Origin: Athripsodes cinereus
Taxonomy: Eukaryota > Arthropoda > Insecta > Trichoptera > Leptoceridae
Length of the DNA: 64,000 nucleotides
Assembly: GCA_947579605.1 (NCBI GenBank)
Contig: OX388319.1
Coordinates: 25,247,447 to 25,311,446, forward strand
Direction: 5' to 3'
In this document: positions 45,409 to 57,599 of the stretch, one piece after another
How the letters are laid out: each line of letters starts with the position of its first letter
Position numbering within the stretch: position 1 is the first letter of the stretch
The notes under the pieces: model-generated
The model's input: only the letters and a program-made list of their open reading frames with translations
What the model was told of the DNA's origin: nothing
The model's database searches: none
Made by a program: the position numbers and the translations under genes

Positions 45409-45950
45409 ACCAAACACAAGATAATACAATATATAACTTTGGTATTTACTTTTCTATTTCCTCATTACCCATGCCATCACGGAGGATAGAATCTCATCGC
45501 TGTTGTAATTCAGTAGCTACACTTATTTTAACATGCAAACAACAGGTGTTCCTTAATTACATATGCATATTAGATGATCGATGGTTACCCTATTCTACAA
45601 ATGTCATTTATATCACATACACTATTACAGGGATCGACAAACTTAATAATTGCAGGTTTTATATTAAATGAAAAATTAACACTGTTTTTCGTTTCATACC
45701 AATTCGTTGGTAAAAGCACTAGGCGTCTTTGTGGTATACGTTGTCCGAGTATACATGTTTGTGAAAAAAAAACAGTGTTATGTTTTTTAATCATTTAAAA
45801 TGTTGTTTCACAATGCTAAAACTGAAATATTATTTTCAATACCTATCAGTTTCGTTTTATATACTTTACATCCATAACAAGCATTGGGGTTTTATCATCG
45901 ATAGATTGGTAAATCTTGGTTTATTCAATTTAAATACGGTATTCACGAAC

Positions 45951-46357
45951 TTAACCAAGGCTCAAGAGCGGAAGATACTAAGCTTTGAAAACAAGTGTCT
46001 TAGAAGGATTTTGGATGTCAGATGGTATGAACATGTTACAAATGATGCTGTGCGCCGGCGCACCCAGCAGAGACCTGTAATCTCCGTAATACAAGAGAGA
46101 CGATGGTCCTGGCTGGGACATGTTTTGAGAATGCCCAATGATAGTTGGCCAAAAAGAGCACTGTTTTTCCGTCCGCAGGGGTTCCGTCGGCCCGGGCGTC
46201 CCTCTTTCACAATACACCGTTCCTATGACAACGATATCAGAGCGCAAGGAATGTCGTGGGAAGAGGTGACGCAATTGGCACAGAGACGCTCTGAATGGAG
46301 GAGGCTGGTTTCTGCCCTGTGCTCCCGAGAGGAGCGTTGAGGGCGATGATGATGATG
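45951..46357 (+). mobile_element. LINE family A, young 5'-truncated insertion with exact duplication
   Basis: ATTCACGAAC is present at 45941-45950 and again at 46358-46367, so the insertion is defined to the base. The frame is uninterrupted from its first codon to a stop at 46340. It reads LTKAQERKILSFENKCLRRI, then RRWSWLGHVLRMPND, PGRPSF, and ends WRRLVSALCSREER. This is the C-terminal region of an endonuclease/reverse-transcriptase polyprotein of a non-LTR element; the polymerase core itself is missing by 5' truncation. The 3' tail is (GAT)n. The absence of any stop and the exact duplication indicate recent activity. Clade is uncertain, with an RTE-like or related lineage possible. Confidence 0.9.
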
Positions 46358-47075
46358 ATTCACGAACCTCCAGAAGAACTAATCCATCCATTTCGGGAGA
46401 ACTTAGCATTGCACAAAGGCTCTTCATAGTCTGTTTCCAAATTATTATCTAGTTCTTCTTGTCCGGACGATGCGAGAGTATCGAAAAATTTATCATTACA
46501 AGAACCACGTCGGGTCGAAGAGCAGAATAGTAATGCTTTTTACCGATCAAATCTAACATTTTATTTTTTATTTTTACAATATTCAGAATCAAACAGTCGT
46601 TACACAATATGTTTACAATTAATACATTTAACATGTTGACCAGCGAAGATTCCACTCTTACCAGAAATGTCTCAGTCTTGAGGAAAAAAAAGTAAAAGTT
46701 AAAATTCTCTAAAAAAGTCAAGTTAATTTAAAAACAACGATAATACAATACTTAAAACAATACAAAAACATAAATATAAAAGCAAAAAATCCTAAAATAC
46801 TAGAAATCAGTCCTTCAGTCACATTAGTCTTGAGATAGAAGGTAAAGTTAAAATTTTCTGAAAAAAGTCAAAGTAAATCTAAAAATATAAAATCCCAAAA
46901 TACCAGAAATAAAAACAAAACAAATAAACAAAATCACCCATCCAGTATGAGTCACAAAGCCCAATCAAATACACAGCCAATATCCAATGTCCCAAGGATG
47001 CTATGATCGAGAGAGCACATCAGCACATGCATAACATGTTATGATTCCGTAAGTTTACTATGCGGTTAAGAACAG

Positions 47076-47410
47076 CAGGGCTACTCTTGACACAATCTAA
47101 ATACGATCTCAATCTAGTCTTGATTTTAATCATACGACGCGTGAAGGGACTATAGTAAAAAAATACCACGCTACCTCTACTGCGAGATTGGTACGATGAT
47201 GATGATGATTCTGGATGATTTTAACCGTCTCAAGGGCACCGGTGAAGAGTGCAGTTTTCAATTTGCTTCTGAAGCTGGTGAAAGTCTGATTGATTGTCAA
47301 TGGCACCAGCATTGGCGTATGCACGTATTTTTGGCTGACAGTCACTTCGCGTGTCGTATGATTAAGATTAAGATCGTATTTAGATTGTATTTAGATGTTA
47401 AGAGTAACCC
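47076..47410 (+). mobile_element. Palindromic MITE family P, split by a LINE
   Basis: Left arm CAGGGCTACTCTTGACACAA; right arm ends AAGAGTAACCC. The LINE piece 47193-47325 occupies the core. Confidence 0.82.
47193..47325 (-). mobile_element. LINE 3' end inserted in a palindromic MITE
   Basis: Minus strand reads LVPLTINQTFTSFRSKLKTA then LFTGALETVKII and ends in (CAT)n at 47194-47211. It sits in the GC-rich core of the palindromic MITE 47076-47410, splitting it. Confidence 0.7.
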
Positions 47411-47527
47411 AGAAGAGGGGGATGACGCAGAATTGTCCATGAGGAGCCATTCGGGGATCATAAACGACCAAAGAGAGGGAGAGAGCTGGTTGATTTTTTT
47501 TCCAAAGCCGCAGATTACGACCCCTGC
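47411..47527. mobile_element. Possible hAT right-end fragment
   Basis: CAAAGCCGCAGATTACGACC then CCTG reads on the minus strand as CAGGGGTCGTAATCTGCGGC, a common hAT end type. No partner end or duplication found. Confidence 0.4.
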
Positions 47528-48114
47528 ACTAACATAACGTAACATTAAAACATTTTCCACTGGCCATACCTTAGTATACATACACAATACATATTATTCA
47601 TAATCGTGTACTCCACTCATAGTAGAGAGTACTAGAGTACACAATATTACATAGCTGTTTATCAGTAGGTATGTCATGTCACTAATTCAGTTATATTCGG
47701 CACTTTGAATCGAATGCGTCTCCGTAACAGTGTGCGGGACTCGTCGCTGCCTCCTAACCTCCTGCCCATTAACAATTTAATTTCGTGATCATTATAATAA
47801 TAAGTAATAATGATGTCCAAAATTTGTATTATTTTAATTTGTTTGTAGTGAAGATTTTAAAAAGAAAATAAGTTACTGTGAACACTTCCTGTTGTTGTGT
47901 AGTGAAAAATGATATGAAAATAATATGTGTAGGTTTTTCATTATTGGAATATTTTTTCCGTGGCTCTGTCATGGAAATATTAGTTATATTATTACATTCT
48001 TTAGCCATGGAATCAATCTTAAATATATTTTATTTATTTATTTATTCTATTCTTTAAATTATTACAATGTATCATAAAATTATTATAGTTATACAATTCA
48101 ATTATCAGCTCTAT

Positions 48115-48228
48115 AGATTTCGAGTCTCCTGTAAAATGCAAGTGTGCGAAAAAATAAAGACAATTTACATCTTTAATTTAGCGATGAGGGGTGCCACCCA
48201 TCTTGAATGTCTTAATTTTTTGTAGGCA
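48115..48228 (+). mobile_element. SINE family S middle fragment
   Basis: GATTTCGAGTCTCCTGTAAA to GTCTTAATTTTTTGTAGGCA. Confidence 0.6.
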
Positions 48229-48392
48229 TATCCATTCGTAGTAAAATGTCAGTGGAGGTCCAAAACTGAGTTTTCACTGTTGTCAATACATACTTCATTT
48301 CAATATAAATTTTATAGGATTTGGAAAATACAGTTTTATAGAACTCAACAAAAAGAATACATGTATACTGACTAACTTCATTGCATTCAATT

Positions 48393-48612
48393 TCCGTGGA
48401 GCACCCGCCAAAGAATTGGCCTCTCACTCTTTTCAGTAAATTTTAGAGTGTCCTGTAAACGGCAGGAGTTTGAAAAATAAAGACGTGATGAGATTTGTCA
48501 CCCACCTTAAATGACATTTTTTTGTTTCCACGGAGATGACAGCTTGCATGTTTATTGCATGTGGCGTGATCTGGTGTCTACCTTATAAATGCTGTGATGA
48601 GATGATGATGGT
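48393..48612 (+). mobile_element. SINE family S, near full-length
   Basis: CGTGGAGCACCCGCCAAAGA to GCTGTGATGAGATGATGATG; the tail has become (GATGAT). Confidence 0.7.
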
Positions 48613-48889
48613 CCTTAGTAAAAAATCATTTTTGGATTATTCCACTTTCGTTTCTAAACCACACACTTGTAAGCTTTATGTTGCTATTAGTATATATATT
48701 CATCCCACATACATAAAGGTATTTACACTTATCTATCTAGGTAGGTAGGTATGTTCTCAATAAAAAAATAATAGTAACTGCTTGTCCAACAGAATATCAT
48801 TTAAGGAATAGTAGGTACACAACTGTTTTTCGTGAATCATGCCTGACTTAAATTAACCCAATAATTTAATTATCCCTTTTAATACAATA

Positions 48890-49080
48890 CATTGAAGGAC
48901 CCACCGTCCACCCGGATACCGCAGAAGTCTGGGGACTTCCATTTATCCGAAATTCTACACTTAACAAATCTTGTCCACACCGAAGGTGCCATAGTGGGCA
49001 GCCTGAAGGGCTGGCCGGCCAAAATACCCCCGTGTGTGGAATCTTTTGACTACACTCCTTCGATGTCTCTCTAGCCTAGA
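48890..49080 (+). repeat. Dispersed repeat R, plus copy with GC-rich extension
   Basis: CACCCGGATACCGCAGAAGT matches 42040-42130 in reverse. The extension to 49080 (CTGAAGGGCTGGCCGGCC) is the least AT-rich stretch nearby; the 60-codon frame over it shows no known domain. Probably part of the same transposon. Confidence 0.5.
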
Positions 49081-49925
49081 GAAGCAAACAAAGTAATAAT
49101 ACATATATCTTTACAAAATAAATTAAATAAACAAGTTTTCTTAACCTAGGTTACAAAAGTTAAAAAAATTATAAAAAATAAAAGTACGAAAATATTTACA
49201 AAAATTGCATATATTTTGGACCAAAGCTGAGTATAATATCCCTTATCCCTTTTAATAATATCTCTTATTGTATCCCTTAATATCCATCAACCTACATTAT
49301 ATATAAATATAATAGAAATTTAAATTATAAATTGGTGATGCGCCAATCACATTTTGCACCAAACACATTGGTGTGTTGCAAAGCTTGAAGAAGTCCTTTT
49401 ATGTCTTTGTCAGTTATAAAGGATGTGCAGTATTAAATTATAAGTAAGAATAAGACCATTGGCATCTTAATGTTATGGAGCATGTACATAATACATGTGA
49501 GTTACTACCCATTGGATTGGTCTGCAACGAGTTTGGATTTTCTTCTCTATTCCTTCCTATTTTTTGCTATATCTTTTAAACGAAATTCTAGTAAACGAAA
49601 CCTAAATATGCGTTTTCTTTATGAGTACAACCATAAACTATGAATTATAAGTGTGTACTTACACTATATCACATTCTAAGTTAAGTATATACACAATCAC
49701 CTGCCCACTATTATACTTATTAGTTACATTACAAGAGTAAATACAATTTGTATTCAAGTATTCACATGTATACACATATATAGATATTGTAAAATATAGG
49801 TATTAGTATGCTTGTGTATAGTTTGATAAAATTATCTTAATATTACAAATTTATCATGGATTAGTCACCGGAATAAAACATTTTATTGATTTGATTGATA
49901 TGTTTTCCCAATCCATTTACATACC

Positions 49926-50035
49926 ATTGGTCTCCCACTCTTTACCTTAATTTACGAGTGTCATGTAAAAAGCAAGGTTCCTAAATGGCTTAATTTTTTA
50001 TTGGGACGGATAGCACAGCTTACATGTTTATTAGA
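49926..50035 (+). mobile_element. SINE family S, 3'-deleted
   Basis: CATTGGTCTCCCACTCTTTA to GCACAGCTTACATGTTTATT. Confidence 0.55.
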
Positions 50036-50544
50036 AGCGATGTTTTTGAGCTTACGAGTAATAGGGAACATGCATGTGTGAGGAATATGAATAAATGTTA
50101 TCAATTCATATTAATAAATATACGCTGATCATGAATATCCTAATAAGAAACCATAAAATAAAACTTTTCATTCATTATTTTCATTTTAAAAATCCATATT
50201 TTCTGTAATTGAATTAGTCCGGTGTGACGTCGCTAGTCGCTATTTTGTATTGCCACACGTTTCACTCTTAGTACTGTTTGTAGCGCCTGATATCGTCAAA
50301 TACTGCTCCGCCACGAGTGGACCTTTTTGCGGCGAAGTGTGAAAATTGCTTTTTTAAATGGCGATAAAAACCTTAAAAATGCACATTTAAAAATATAAAA
50401 AGTACCATAATTTTTCTAATTTTCTGTACTATTTTTTGGGTTGAAATTTTTTTTTTTGTGAATGTTCCCTATTGACCAATTACGTAATTCAACGACAATT
50501 GCTGTCTTACATCATCGATATTCTGGGTTCGATTCTATTTTCCT

Positions 50545-50890
50545 ATTAGCATATCTTTACATGCTTCATTCGCTTCTTCCACATTCATGAAGTTTCTCAT
50601 ACATTCACGCCGATTTCTCCAGACACTTAGTTTTCGGACGTCCACGTTTTCTCATATTTATATACATACACTGTCTTCATCATCCTTTCTTATCATCCAT
50701 TCGCTACACATGTCCAAACTATCGCAACTTATTTACACACCTTCTATTCACAATATTCCTATCGTATCTGCTCATTATTCTAACATCTTCATTCTTCACT
50801 CTGCTTCTGTCTGCGAAGTTTTCAACAGAAATTTTCGCATCCAGAGTTTGAAGAAAAACTGTCTCGGTAGACTTGAAACAGCACTGATGG
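50545..50890 (-). mobile_element. LINE family B fragment, decayed and 3'-deleted
   Basis: Minus-strand pieces read SRVKNEDVRIMSRYDRNIVN, then FGHV, KRGRPKTKCL, and finally RRECMRNFMNVEEANEACKD. Several stops and a frameshift interrupt it. It lacks the shared terminal tail, so its 3' end was lost after insertion. It extends further 5' than the other two copies. Confidence 0.7.
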
Positions 50891-51197
50891 TTGTCTGGAA
50901 GAAATAACAAGCGAAAAAAGTTATTAAAAAAACTAAATAATTATAATATAATCGTGCCAGTATCGGTAGTAGTGTTCGAACTTCCAATTAATTCCCAAAT
51001 AAAAGTTACACACATTATTACCAACAAACAGTAGGCCACCTTAATTCTATATTTAGATAGCTGTTCTCTTATAAAACTTGACTGGACAGTTGATCTTTGA
51101 CCTTAATATGAGTTTTTTTAACTGCGAGTAACTCTCGAATCAATTTAATTATAAAAGTATCATCTCCCCTTATCTATGCACTCATCATAATATAAAG

Positions 51198-51878
51198 CAG
51201 GGATGTTGCGAATATTCGCATCCGCATCCGCAAATGCGGAGCTTCCGCATGTATTTGGACATCTGCATCCGCATCCGCATCCGCAATAATCGATGCGGAT
51301 GTAAGACAATTTGCGACAAGAAAGAAATGAGGCGGGGCCGGCGAATGGCGCGTGCCGTTTGCACTTGACATTAACCAATGGGAACGAAAATAATGGTGAC
51401 AAGATCCGACGCATTTTTATTTTTGCCGGTTTTATTTTATTTTTGCAAATAACAAAGAAAAAATATATTTCTACAAAAAATCCATAATATACTACTATAC
51501 TATACTATACCATCACGGCATATCCCACAAGTGGGGTAGCCAGCAGACCAGCTGCGTGTAAGAAACATGCAAACTGTCCTCATCGTGCCAGTATAAAATC
51601 AAGACATTCAGGATGGGTGGCAAACCTCAACGCTGAATTTAAGATGTAAAATGTCTTATTTTTTCGAACACCTAATCCATAATATTATTGTAGCAAAAAT
51701 TTCGTCACATATTTGACAGTGGGGCCTACCAACTAAGATAGTTCCTACTTTTTTTTCTATAACATCTTAAACATCCGCATCCGCATTCGCATCCGCATCC
51801 GCGGATGTGAGCCTTCAAAAATCCGCATCCGCATTCACATCCGCGGATGTGTAAAAATTGACATCCGCAACATCCCTG
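51198..51878. mobile_element. hAT element with perfect duplication, hosting a SINE
   Basis: ATATAAAG at 51190-51197 and 51879-51886. Ends CAGGGATGTTGCGAATATTC and GACATCCGCAACATCCCTG. Same end family as 25760-26121. The SINE at 51491-51674 is nested, so the hAT is older than that SINE insertion. Confidence 0.92.
51491..51674 (-). mobile_element. SINE family S inserted in a hAT, 11-bp duplication
   Basis: ATCCATAATAT occurs at 51480-51490 and 51675-51685. The copy is 5'-truncated in the TTCGAACACCT region and keeps an extended TACTA-repeat tail. This is the clean proof that family S moves by target-primed retroposition. Confidence 0.9.
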
Positions 51879-52802
51879 ATATAAAGGTAATGTGTGTGTA
51901 ATAACCAAAGACATTGTACTATAACAAGATTGTGCAATGTGCACCTATTGACCAAATTCATGCAAAAAATATGCTTTCCTCCGTTGCCATAAGATCTATT
52001 AAATTCCAATGAATAAATTAAGCGTACAACATGAAAGCAATTGGTATTTAAATTATTTTCAATTCAATTAAATTTTTATTCAAGATTTTTTATACAATTA
52101 CGACAATAAATTCAAAATGTAACTTATTATTTTCTTTGCGAATAGTTTTTCGTCCCCAGTCAGCATATGCTGGTATAAGGGGGGTATAATTCACTATGGC
52201 TATACATAAATTCACTATTTTATTATGTAATTTAGTTGCTATTAATGCACTTTTTTACTCCATAGTCCTCCAATTTTCATTACTGTCTCAAGTTTATTGT
52301 CATTCGCGTCCATCGATGATATTATGTTTCTTTATATTTTTTGTGAACGTTTTTGGCATTTGGTAGAGAGGTTTTCCTTTCTAACATATTGTCAGTAGGT
52401 ATATCTAAAATAATATATACTAACAACATGTTAGAAAAGGACAGCTCTCTAACGATCACTATCTCAGATGGTATGTTCTTTCAAGGAAATGCTGTCTCTT
52501 TATAGTTTAACGTCTTTGGTAATAACATATCTCACTCAACAAGAACTCAAGAACTACGTAACTACTACAATAGATATATATTTTCACTCTTATCATTAAA
52601 CTTGAAAGTTTCCGCCCACACTCCTGCCCATAAATATGTACAACTTTCATACTACATGTTATAATATTAACCTATATTTCATTTGGTATAGGAATGTCTG
52701 AGGGCGCCAGAGAAAAAAAATATCACTCAAAATGGAACCTCTGTGTCCTAGTCCCTTTTCCTACCTATTATTTTCCCTTGTACCTTCCCCTCTCTTCTAT
52801 CT

Positions 52803-52902
52803 CGAAAAAAATTCTCGGAAAATTCTCTACTTCGAGAAATTTACCGAGAAATTTCTCGGTAAATTTCTCCAAAAATTATTTCTTGAGAATTCCACAACAC
52901 TA
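52803..52902. mobile_element. hAT right-end fragment
   Basis: ATTCTCTACTTCGAGAAATT to GAGAATTCCACAACACTA is nearly identical to the end of 7318-7771; the left end was not found. Confidence 0.65.
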
Positions 52903-53305
52903 GTGCTGGTAGATTTTGTTGAACGTTTGATGAACGTACATGAGAACTGAAAGTTTGCTATTTGTAACAAATTCTTATATGTGTATTAATATTTCTAGCT
53001 GATTCTTATATGTGTGTTAATGTTATAATTGAAATCCGACCCTCCGCACAAGCATTTAGTTGCTTATGGAGGGAGCATTTTTACTGTGTGTTATATTGTT
53101 TTATTAATGTAATATCAATGTATACTGTGTATTTATGAATAAAATAAATATATTTAAAAATAAAAATAAAAAAATATCTTTTAAAAAAAAAAAATCTGTA
53201 ATTTTTTGAGTGTCATCGTGAAACATCACACGTACCTATAGAATATTATAATTTAATATTTGAATACTTATAAATAGGACATATTGCATTGAGTAGGTAC
53301 CTCTT

Positions 53306-53506
53306 CAGGGCTACTCTTGACACAATCTAAATACGATCTTAATCTATTATTGATCTTGATCATACGACGCACGAAGGGACTATGGTAAAAAAACGGCGCT
53401 ACCGCTACCACGCGATCGGTATGCGCGTATTTTTGGCCAATAGTCACTTCGCGCGTCGTATAATTAAGATTAAGATCGTGTTTAGATTTTGTCAAGAGTA
53501 ACCCTG
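53306..53506 (+). mobile_element. Palindromic MITE family P, intact
   Basis: CTT occurs immediately on both sides (53303-53305 and 53507-53509), a possible 3-bp duplication. Confidence 0.88.
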
Positions 53507-53594
53507 CTTGTCTTGAATAATATTTGATTGTGTTAGATATGTATGTTTTGTCTGTAGCGTTCTGTTGATTGAATAAATAAATAAATAAACTACT

Positions 53595-54015
53595 AATATC
53601 TTCAATTCAGCGATTAAGTATACACTGAAAAAATACTAACGAAATTTCACAACGAATCATTGGTACGTACTATCAGATTAGGACCAGAGATAGTACAAAC
53701 GATTCATTAGTACCTACGAATCTATAATATTAACTTTTCGCAAACAAATTGTTAGTAAATTTACCAACGACTTATTAGCGATAAGTTAATATTATAGATT
53801 CGTACTAATGAATCGTTTGTACTATCTCTGGTCCTAATCTGATAGTACGTACCAATGATTCGTTATGAGTATTTTTCTCAGTGTACCACTCGTCCTTATG
53901 AATGTCTTTTTTTTTATTTAAATATATAAGACAGTTGCATGTTTATCAATAACATGCAATTAATTAATCTACAATCTACACGTTCCCCACTTTTGGGAGA
54001 TGCTGTGGTAGTATA
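53595..54015 (+). mobile_element. SINE family S split by a TA-flanked MITE
   Basis: CTTCAATTCAGCGATTAAG before and CCACTCGTCCTTATGAATGT after the MITE 53623-53883 together restore the expected CAGCGATGAGGT-GCCACCC order. Confidence 0.75.
53623..53883. mobile_element. TA-flanked MITE (Tc1/mariner-like)
   Basis: Ends CACTGAAAAAATACTAACG and GAGTATTTTTCTCAGTG with TA at 53621-53622 and 53884-53885. Arms of about 115 bases pair through GGTACGTACTATCAGATTAG. It sits inside a SINE S copy. Confidence 0.85.
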
Positions 54016-54512
54016 GAATAGAAAACAATTTTGTCTATTACCACTGCACACTTGTCTGTAATATTATATTATATATCCAGTTAATTTTTCATATACATAG
54101 TTCCACATTGTTCACTTCCTGTCTTGCTCCACTTTACTGCAATGTCTTTCATCGATTTCATTTATTATACATGAATGGGTGCTCTTGTAATTTTCTTTAA
54201 AAGTCGCCATCAAGTATTAAGTATTATTGATTTCATAATATTCTACTTCTGCTTTTTATATATTCCACAGTGACGGAGCTAATAAGTAGGTACTTTGTAT
54301 TTATGCTCTAAGAATCCACAAGTCTTCCGGTTCGACTTAGGCAGAAAATATTGAGTAGGTAATATTTATGTTGCTTTTTAGCCACATTGTCAAAATTCAG
54401 CGTAATTAATCCAATTTTATCTACTATGCCATCTAAGCATAATAATGCCGTCTGTGCTGGGCCAGGTCGTCTATGTTTATGCATAGATGACTCCTGTATT
54501 TTTTTTTTTTTT

Positions 54513-54945
54513 TACGCGGCGGCAGAATTGCCATCCACACTTCTCAGCATTATACATACAGATAAGTCTCCATATGATCAGTCATGGTCACACAAAAACT
54601 TAACAGTCTAATGCCGGGAAAAATTCACCTATCCAGATATACAGGATATCAAAGGATTAGGCTCAGAACGCGGGTTCAAAATACCAGAATTGTGCCTGAA
54701 ATATCTGTGTTCAAAAACTTATTTACAATATTACAAGTGTTTATTATAATAGATTTTTGAATTTTAATGTACAAATTAACCGGTAAATCTAATTTTTGTA
54801 AATTATTTATTAAAGATTTCGGAGTTACCCCTGTAGCTGACATGACTAAAGATATTATATAAACGGACTTAGAATGCCAAATATTTTTTATTTCTCCTGC
54901 TAGTTCTGTATATTTACGTATTTTTTCTGCTCAATATTTTATTTT
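54513..54945 (-). mobile_element. LINE family C 3' end, second copy
   Basis: Almost colinear with 18832-19345 from the UTR end (ACGCGGCGGCAGAATTGCCA at 54515) up to the YTELA region, where it is 5'-truncated and replaced by another LINE tail. A poly-T run at 54500-54514 is its poly-A end. Confidence 0.8.
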
Positions 54946-55411
54946 AATTTTATTTTTTATTTATTCATCCTAAACGGCACATTGCTATTGACAATAAAGG
55001 TTAACAAATATCGTTTACATAATAATATAACCAAGTATACATATAAAACCAAAATATAAAAACATTAACACAGTGGAAGTAAATAAAATCAAAACATCAA
55101 AAATCTATTCTAAAGTTGATTACAAAGATGATGTACGAGTACGCAAATATTAAAAAAATAAAAACTGTTGCAAGTAGGTATATAAAACCAATACAATCTA
55201 ATTGATATTATGCTTGCATTAATGTTTATATATGTATACTTTTGTTTAGAAACGTAGTTGCTTGTACTTACCTATTTAAAATTATTTGCTAGTATGTTAT
55301 TTTTATATTGTTTTCCTTATCTAAAATGCATTGTTTTGACTTGACTGTTTTGTTTTTTTTTTTATTACGTTTGTAAAGGCTGTTTCAGCGGATCATTGTA
55401 TAAATAAATAA

Positions 55412-55540
55412 ATATCTCACAAGCGGGGTAGCCAGCAGATTAGCTGCATATAATGAACATGCGAGCTGTTCTTTTCGCACCAAAAAATAAGACATTCAGG
55501 GTGGAAGGCAAACCTCATCGCTGAACTCAAGATGTATTCT
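55412..55540 (-). mobile_element. SINE family S, tail half
   Basis: CACAAGCGGGGTAGCCAGCA to CATCGCTGAACTCAAGATGT. Confidence 0.7.
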
Positions 55541-56040
55541 AAAAGTGTTCAGAATTGCAGCCTTCTGTAGAGCTAGACATTATATGTTTATTATTATTTA
55601 GTTTTTCCGACATGTGTAGATGGTACACCACTGTAATTAGTTTCCCGATCATTATAAGAGGGTACCTCTGAGTTTTCCTCGCTATGAATTATTATTAGTA
55701 CCACTGCGTATTACTATTCTCGTATACAACTACATTATATTATGGAAGTCTGTATAATTATATTTCCCGCCCAGTAGTTTATTAGATAACTATATATCGA
55801 CTTTTATAATATCGGAAGTTGCCGAGGAAATTACACTCGTAAATATGTCCAATACAACTTACTTGTTTTAACTATTATAGTGTATCAACTATATTATTTT
55901 CCATGGATTTCCAATTAATTTAGGCATGCCCAAAGTTAATCCTGAATAAATAAAAATTAATACTCACGTAAAAAATATTATAATGCCTAATTAAATCAAA
56001 ACGACTTTCATAAAATATTGTGTTCTGTAGTGCACATATG

Positions 56041-56195
56041 TCTTATTTTATTTATTTATTTATTTATTCATTCTTTACTGTACATTGATAAAAAACAATT
56101 ACATAAAAGGTATAAATTCAAATTAAATACAATCAATATACAGAGGGCGAGTTTATCGCAATGGCGGAATTCATCCTAACTAACTTTCTCAATAA
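56041..56195 (-). mobile_element. LINE 3' UTR family E, minus copy
   Basis: A TTTA-repeat at 56047-56068 is the tail on the minus strand. CAGAGGGCGAGTTTATCGCA at about 56140 is the reverse of the family motif. Confidence 0.55.
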
Positions 56196-56689
56196 TATTA
56201 TACCGAAAATTTATATAAGTAATTTTCCGATTTGTTTGATAGTCTGAATTATTTTAAGTATGAATAACGCTAATTTCTGTTTGTGATTGAGGTGTTACTT
56301 GATCAAGTTTAACAGTTAGAATATAAGTTATTCCTTATTTGTGAGTAGGTACAACTGCGTATATATATTTATGTAAGAATTATAATTATATTCAAGTAAT
56401 ATTCATATATGAAAGATACATAATATATATTACGTATGTGCAGGTACATATTTTCTCCCTTCCGTTGTACAGAATTTCCGGGAAATGTTCCTATAGACGA
56501 TACATAGGTAGGTATTTAGTTGTAAAAACATTTCTTTCACTTTTAAATCAGCTGTTTTCTTTGAACTTTTCTAATCAATTTACAAATCAGATTAACACAT
56601 CGACGTTTAAAAACTGATGTAATATTTATTAATTCGATGTTTTTATTCTTTCGTCGACTGAAAAAGGCGAGACAGAGAAACTACTATAT

Positions 56690-56937
56690 TATATCATCAC
56701 GGCATATCCCACAAGTGGGGTAGCCAGTAGACCAACTGCATATAATAAACATGCAATGAGTTCTCTCCGTGCCAATATAAAATCAAGACATTCAGGATGG
56801 GTGGGAAACCTCATCGCTGAATTTAAGATGTAAAATATCTTAATTTTTTCGAACACCTGCCTTTTACAGTTTGACACTCGAAAACTTGGAGAAGAGTGGG
56901 AGACCAATTCTTTACCGGGTGCTCCACGGGATAAATC
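56690..56937 (-). mobile_element. SINE family S, full-length
   Basis: Reads from ATCACGGCATATCCCACAAG (tail side) to GGTGCTCCACGGGA (head side) with all internal landmarks. A possible GAAACTA duplication flanks it (56680s and 56940s), which would place the true 5' end about 14 bases beyond the CCGTGG. Confidence 0.8.
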
Positions 56938-57094
56938 TGGAAACTATTGAAATATTCGAAAACTATTTTCTGTAAAAGTATTCCTCGTAGTCTCCAGTAA
57001 AGATCAAGTCTCCTACCAAGTTTAGAGTTTTCTCTAAAAGGAAGGTATTCGTAGTACTTCATATAGGTATGTATAATACATTCAATTTCTTAAA

Positions 57095-57590
57095 TTCATC
57101 CATACGACACAGATAGGACCACAACTATATGTAATAAGCATGCAAGTAATGATCTCCGTGCCAATAAAAACTAAGACATTTAGAATGGGTGGGATGTCGC
57201 CTCATCGCTGAATTGTAGATGTAAATTTGAGGTGGTCGGTAGCTTGATGGTAGAGTCTTGGACTTTCAACCGGGAGACTCGGGATCGATTCCTCCCGTTG
57301 CTGATTTACTCCACCTTCACGACTTAAGCATATTGTTTACTATGAGAGTATCTGTGATGTATTTAGGTTTATTCTTAATCCAAACTCATCTTGAACTCGA
57401 AAATTTTCATATTAGTATGGGAGGCAATAATTATTAGGTCCATCATTCTTTTCTGTAAGTTTTCGAATATCCTGTAAAAAGCAGACATTCATAAATGTTA
57501 TGAATAAGACATTTTACATCTTCTTCATTCACCATTCAGCGATAGGGTATGTCACCCGTCCTAAATGTTTAATAATTTTTTATTGGTACG
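57095..57590. mobile_element. Two SINE family S copies flanking a tRNA-headed SINE
   Basis: Minus copy 57105-57228 (AAGACATTTAGAATGGGTGG) and plus copy about 57437-57590 (TTTCTGTAAGTTTTCGAATA to TTATTGGTACGAA). The tRNA-headed SINE 57237-57410 lies between them. Confidence 0.6.
57237..57410 (+). mobile_element. tRNA-headed SINE family T, subfamily 2
   Basis: GGTCGGTAGCTTGATGGTAG, B-box region CGGGATCGATTCC, and body TACTCCACCTTCACGACTTA to CTTAATCCAAACTCATC. Shares its body with 1706-1880 rather than with 9122-9295. Confidence 0.7.
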
Positions 57591-57599
57591 AATTCAACA

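Noticed and set aside
45962..46427. Minus-strand frames of 82 and 149 codons
   Set aside because: Antisense shadows of the intact LINE A reading frame.
47680..47900. Possible promoter and leader (TTCAGTTA initiator-like word, locally less AT-rich)
   Set aside because: The downstream element does not match at the right distance and no good donor follows.
50587..50907. 106-codon plus-strand frame rich in Ser and Ile
   Set aside because: Antisense of LINE family B.
51203..51300. CRISPR-like or satellite array of GCATCC units
   Set aside because: Units are 6 bases without spacers and belong to the sub-terminal repeats of a hAT element.
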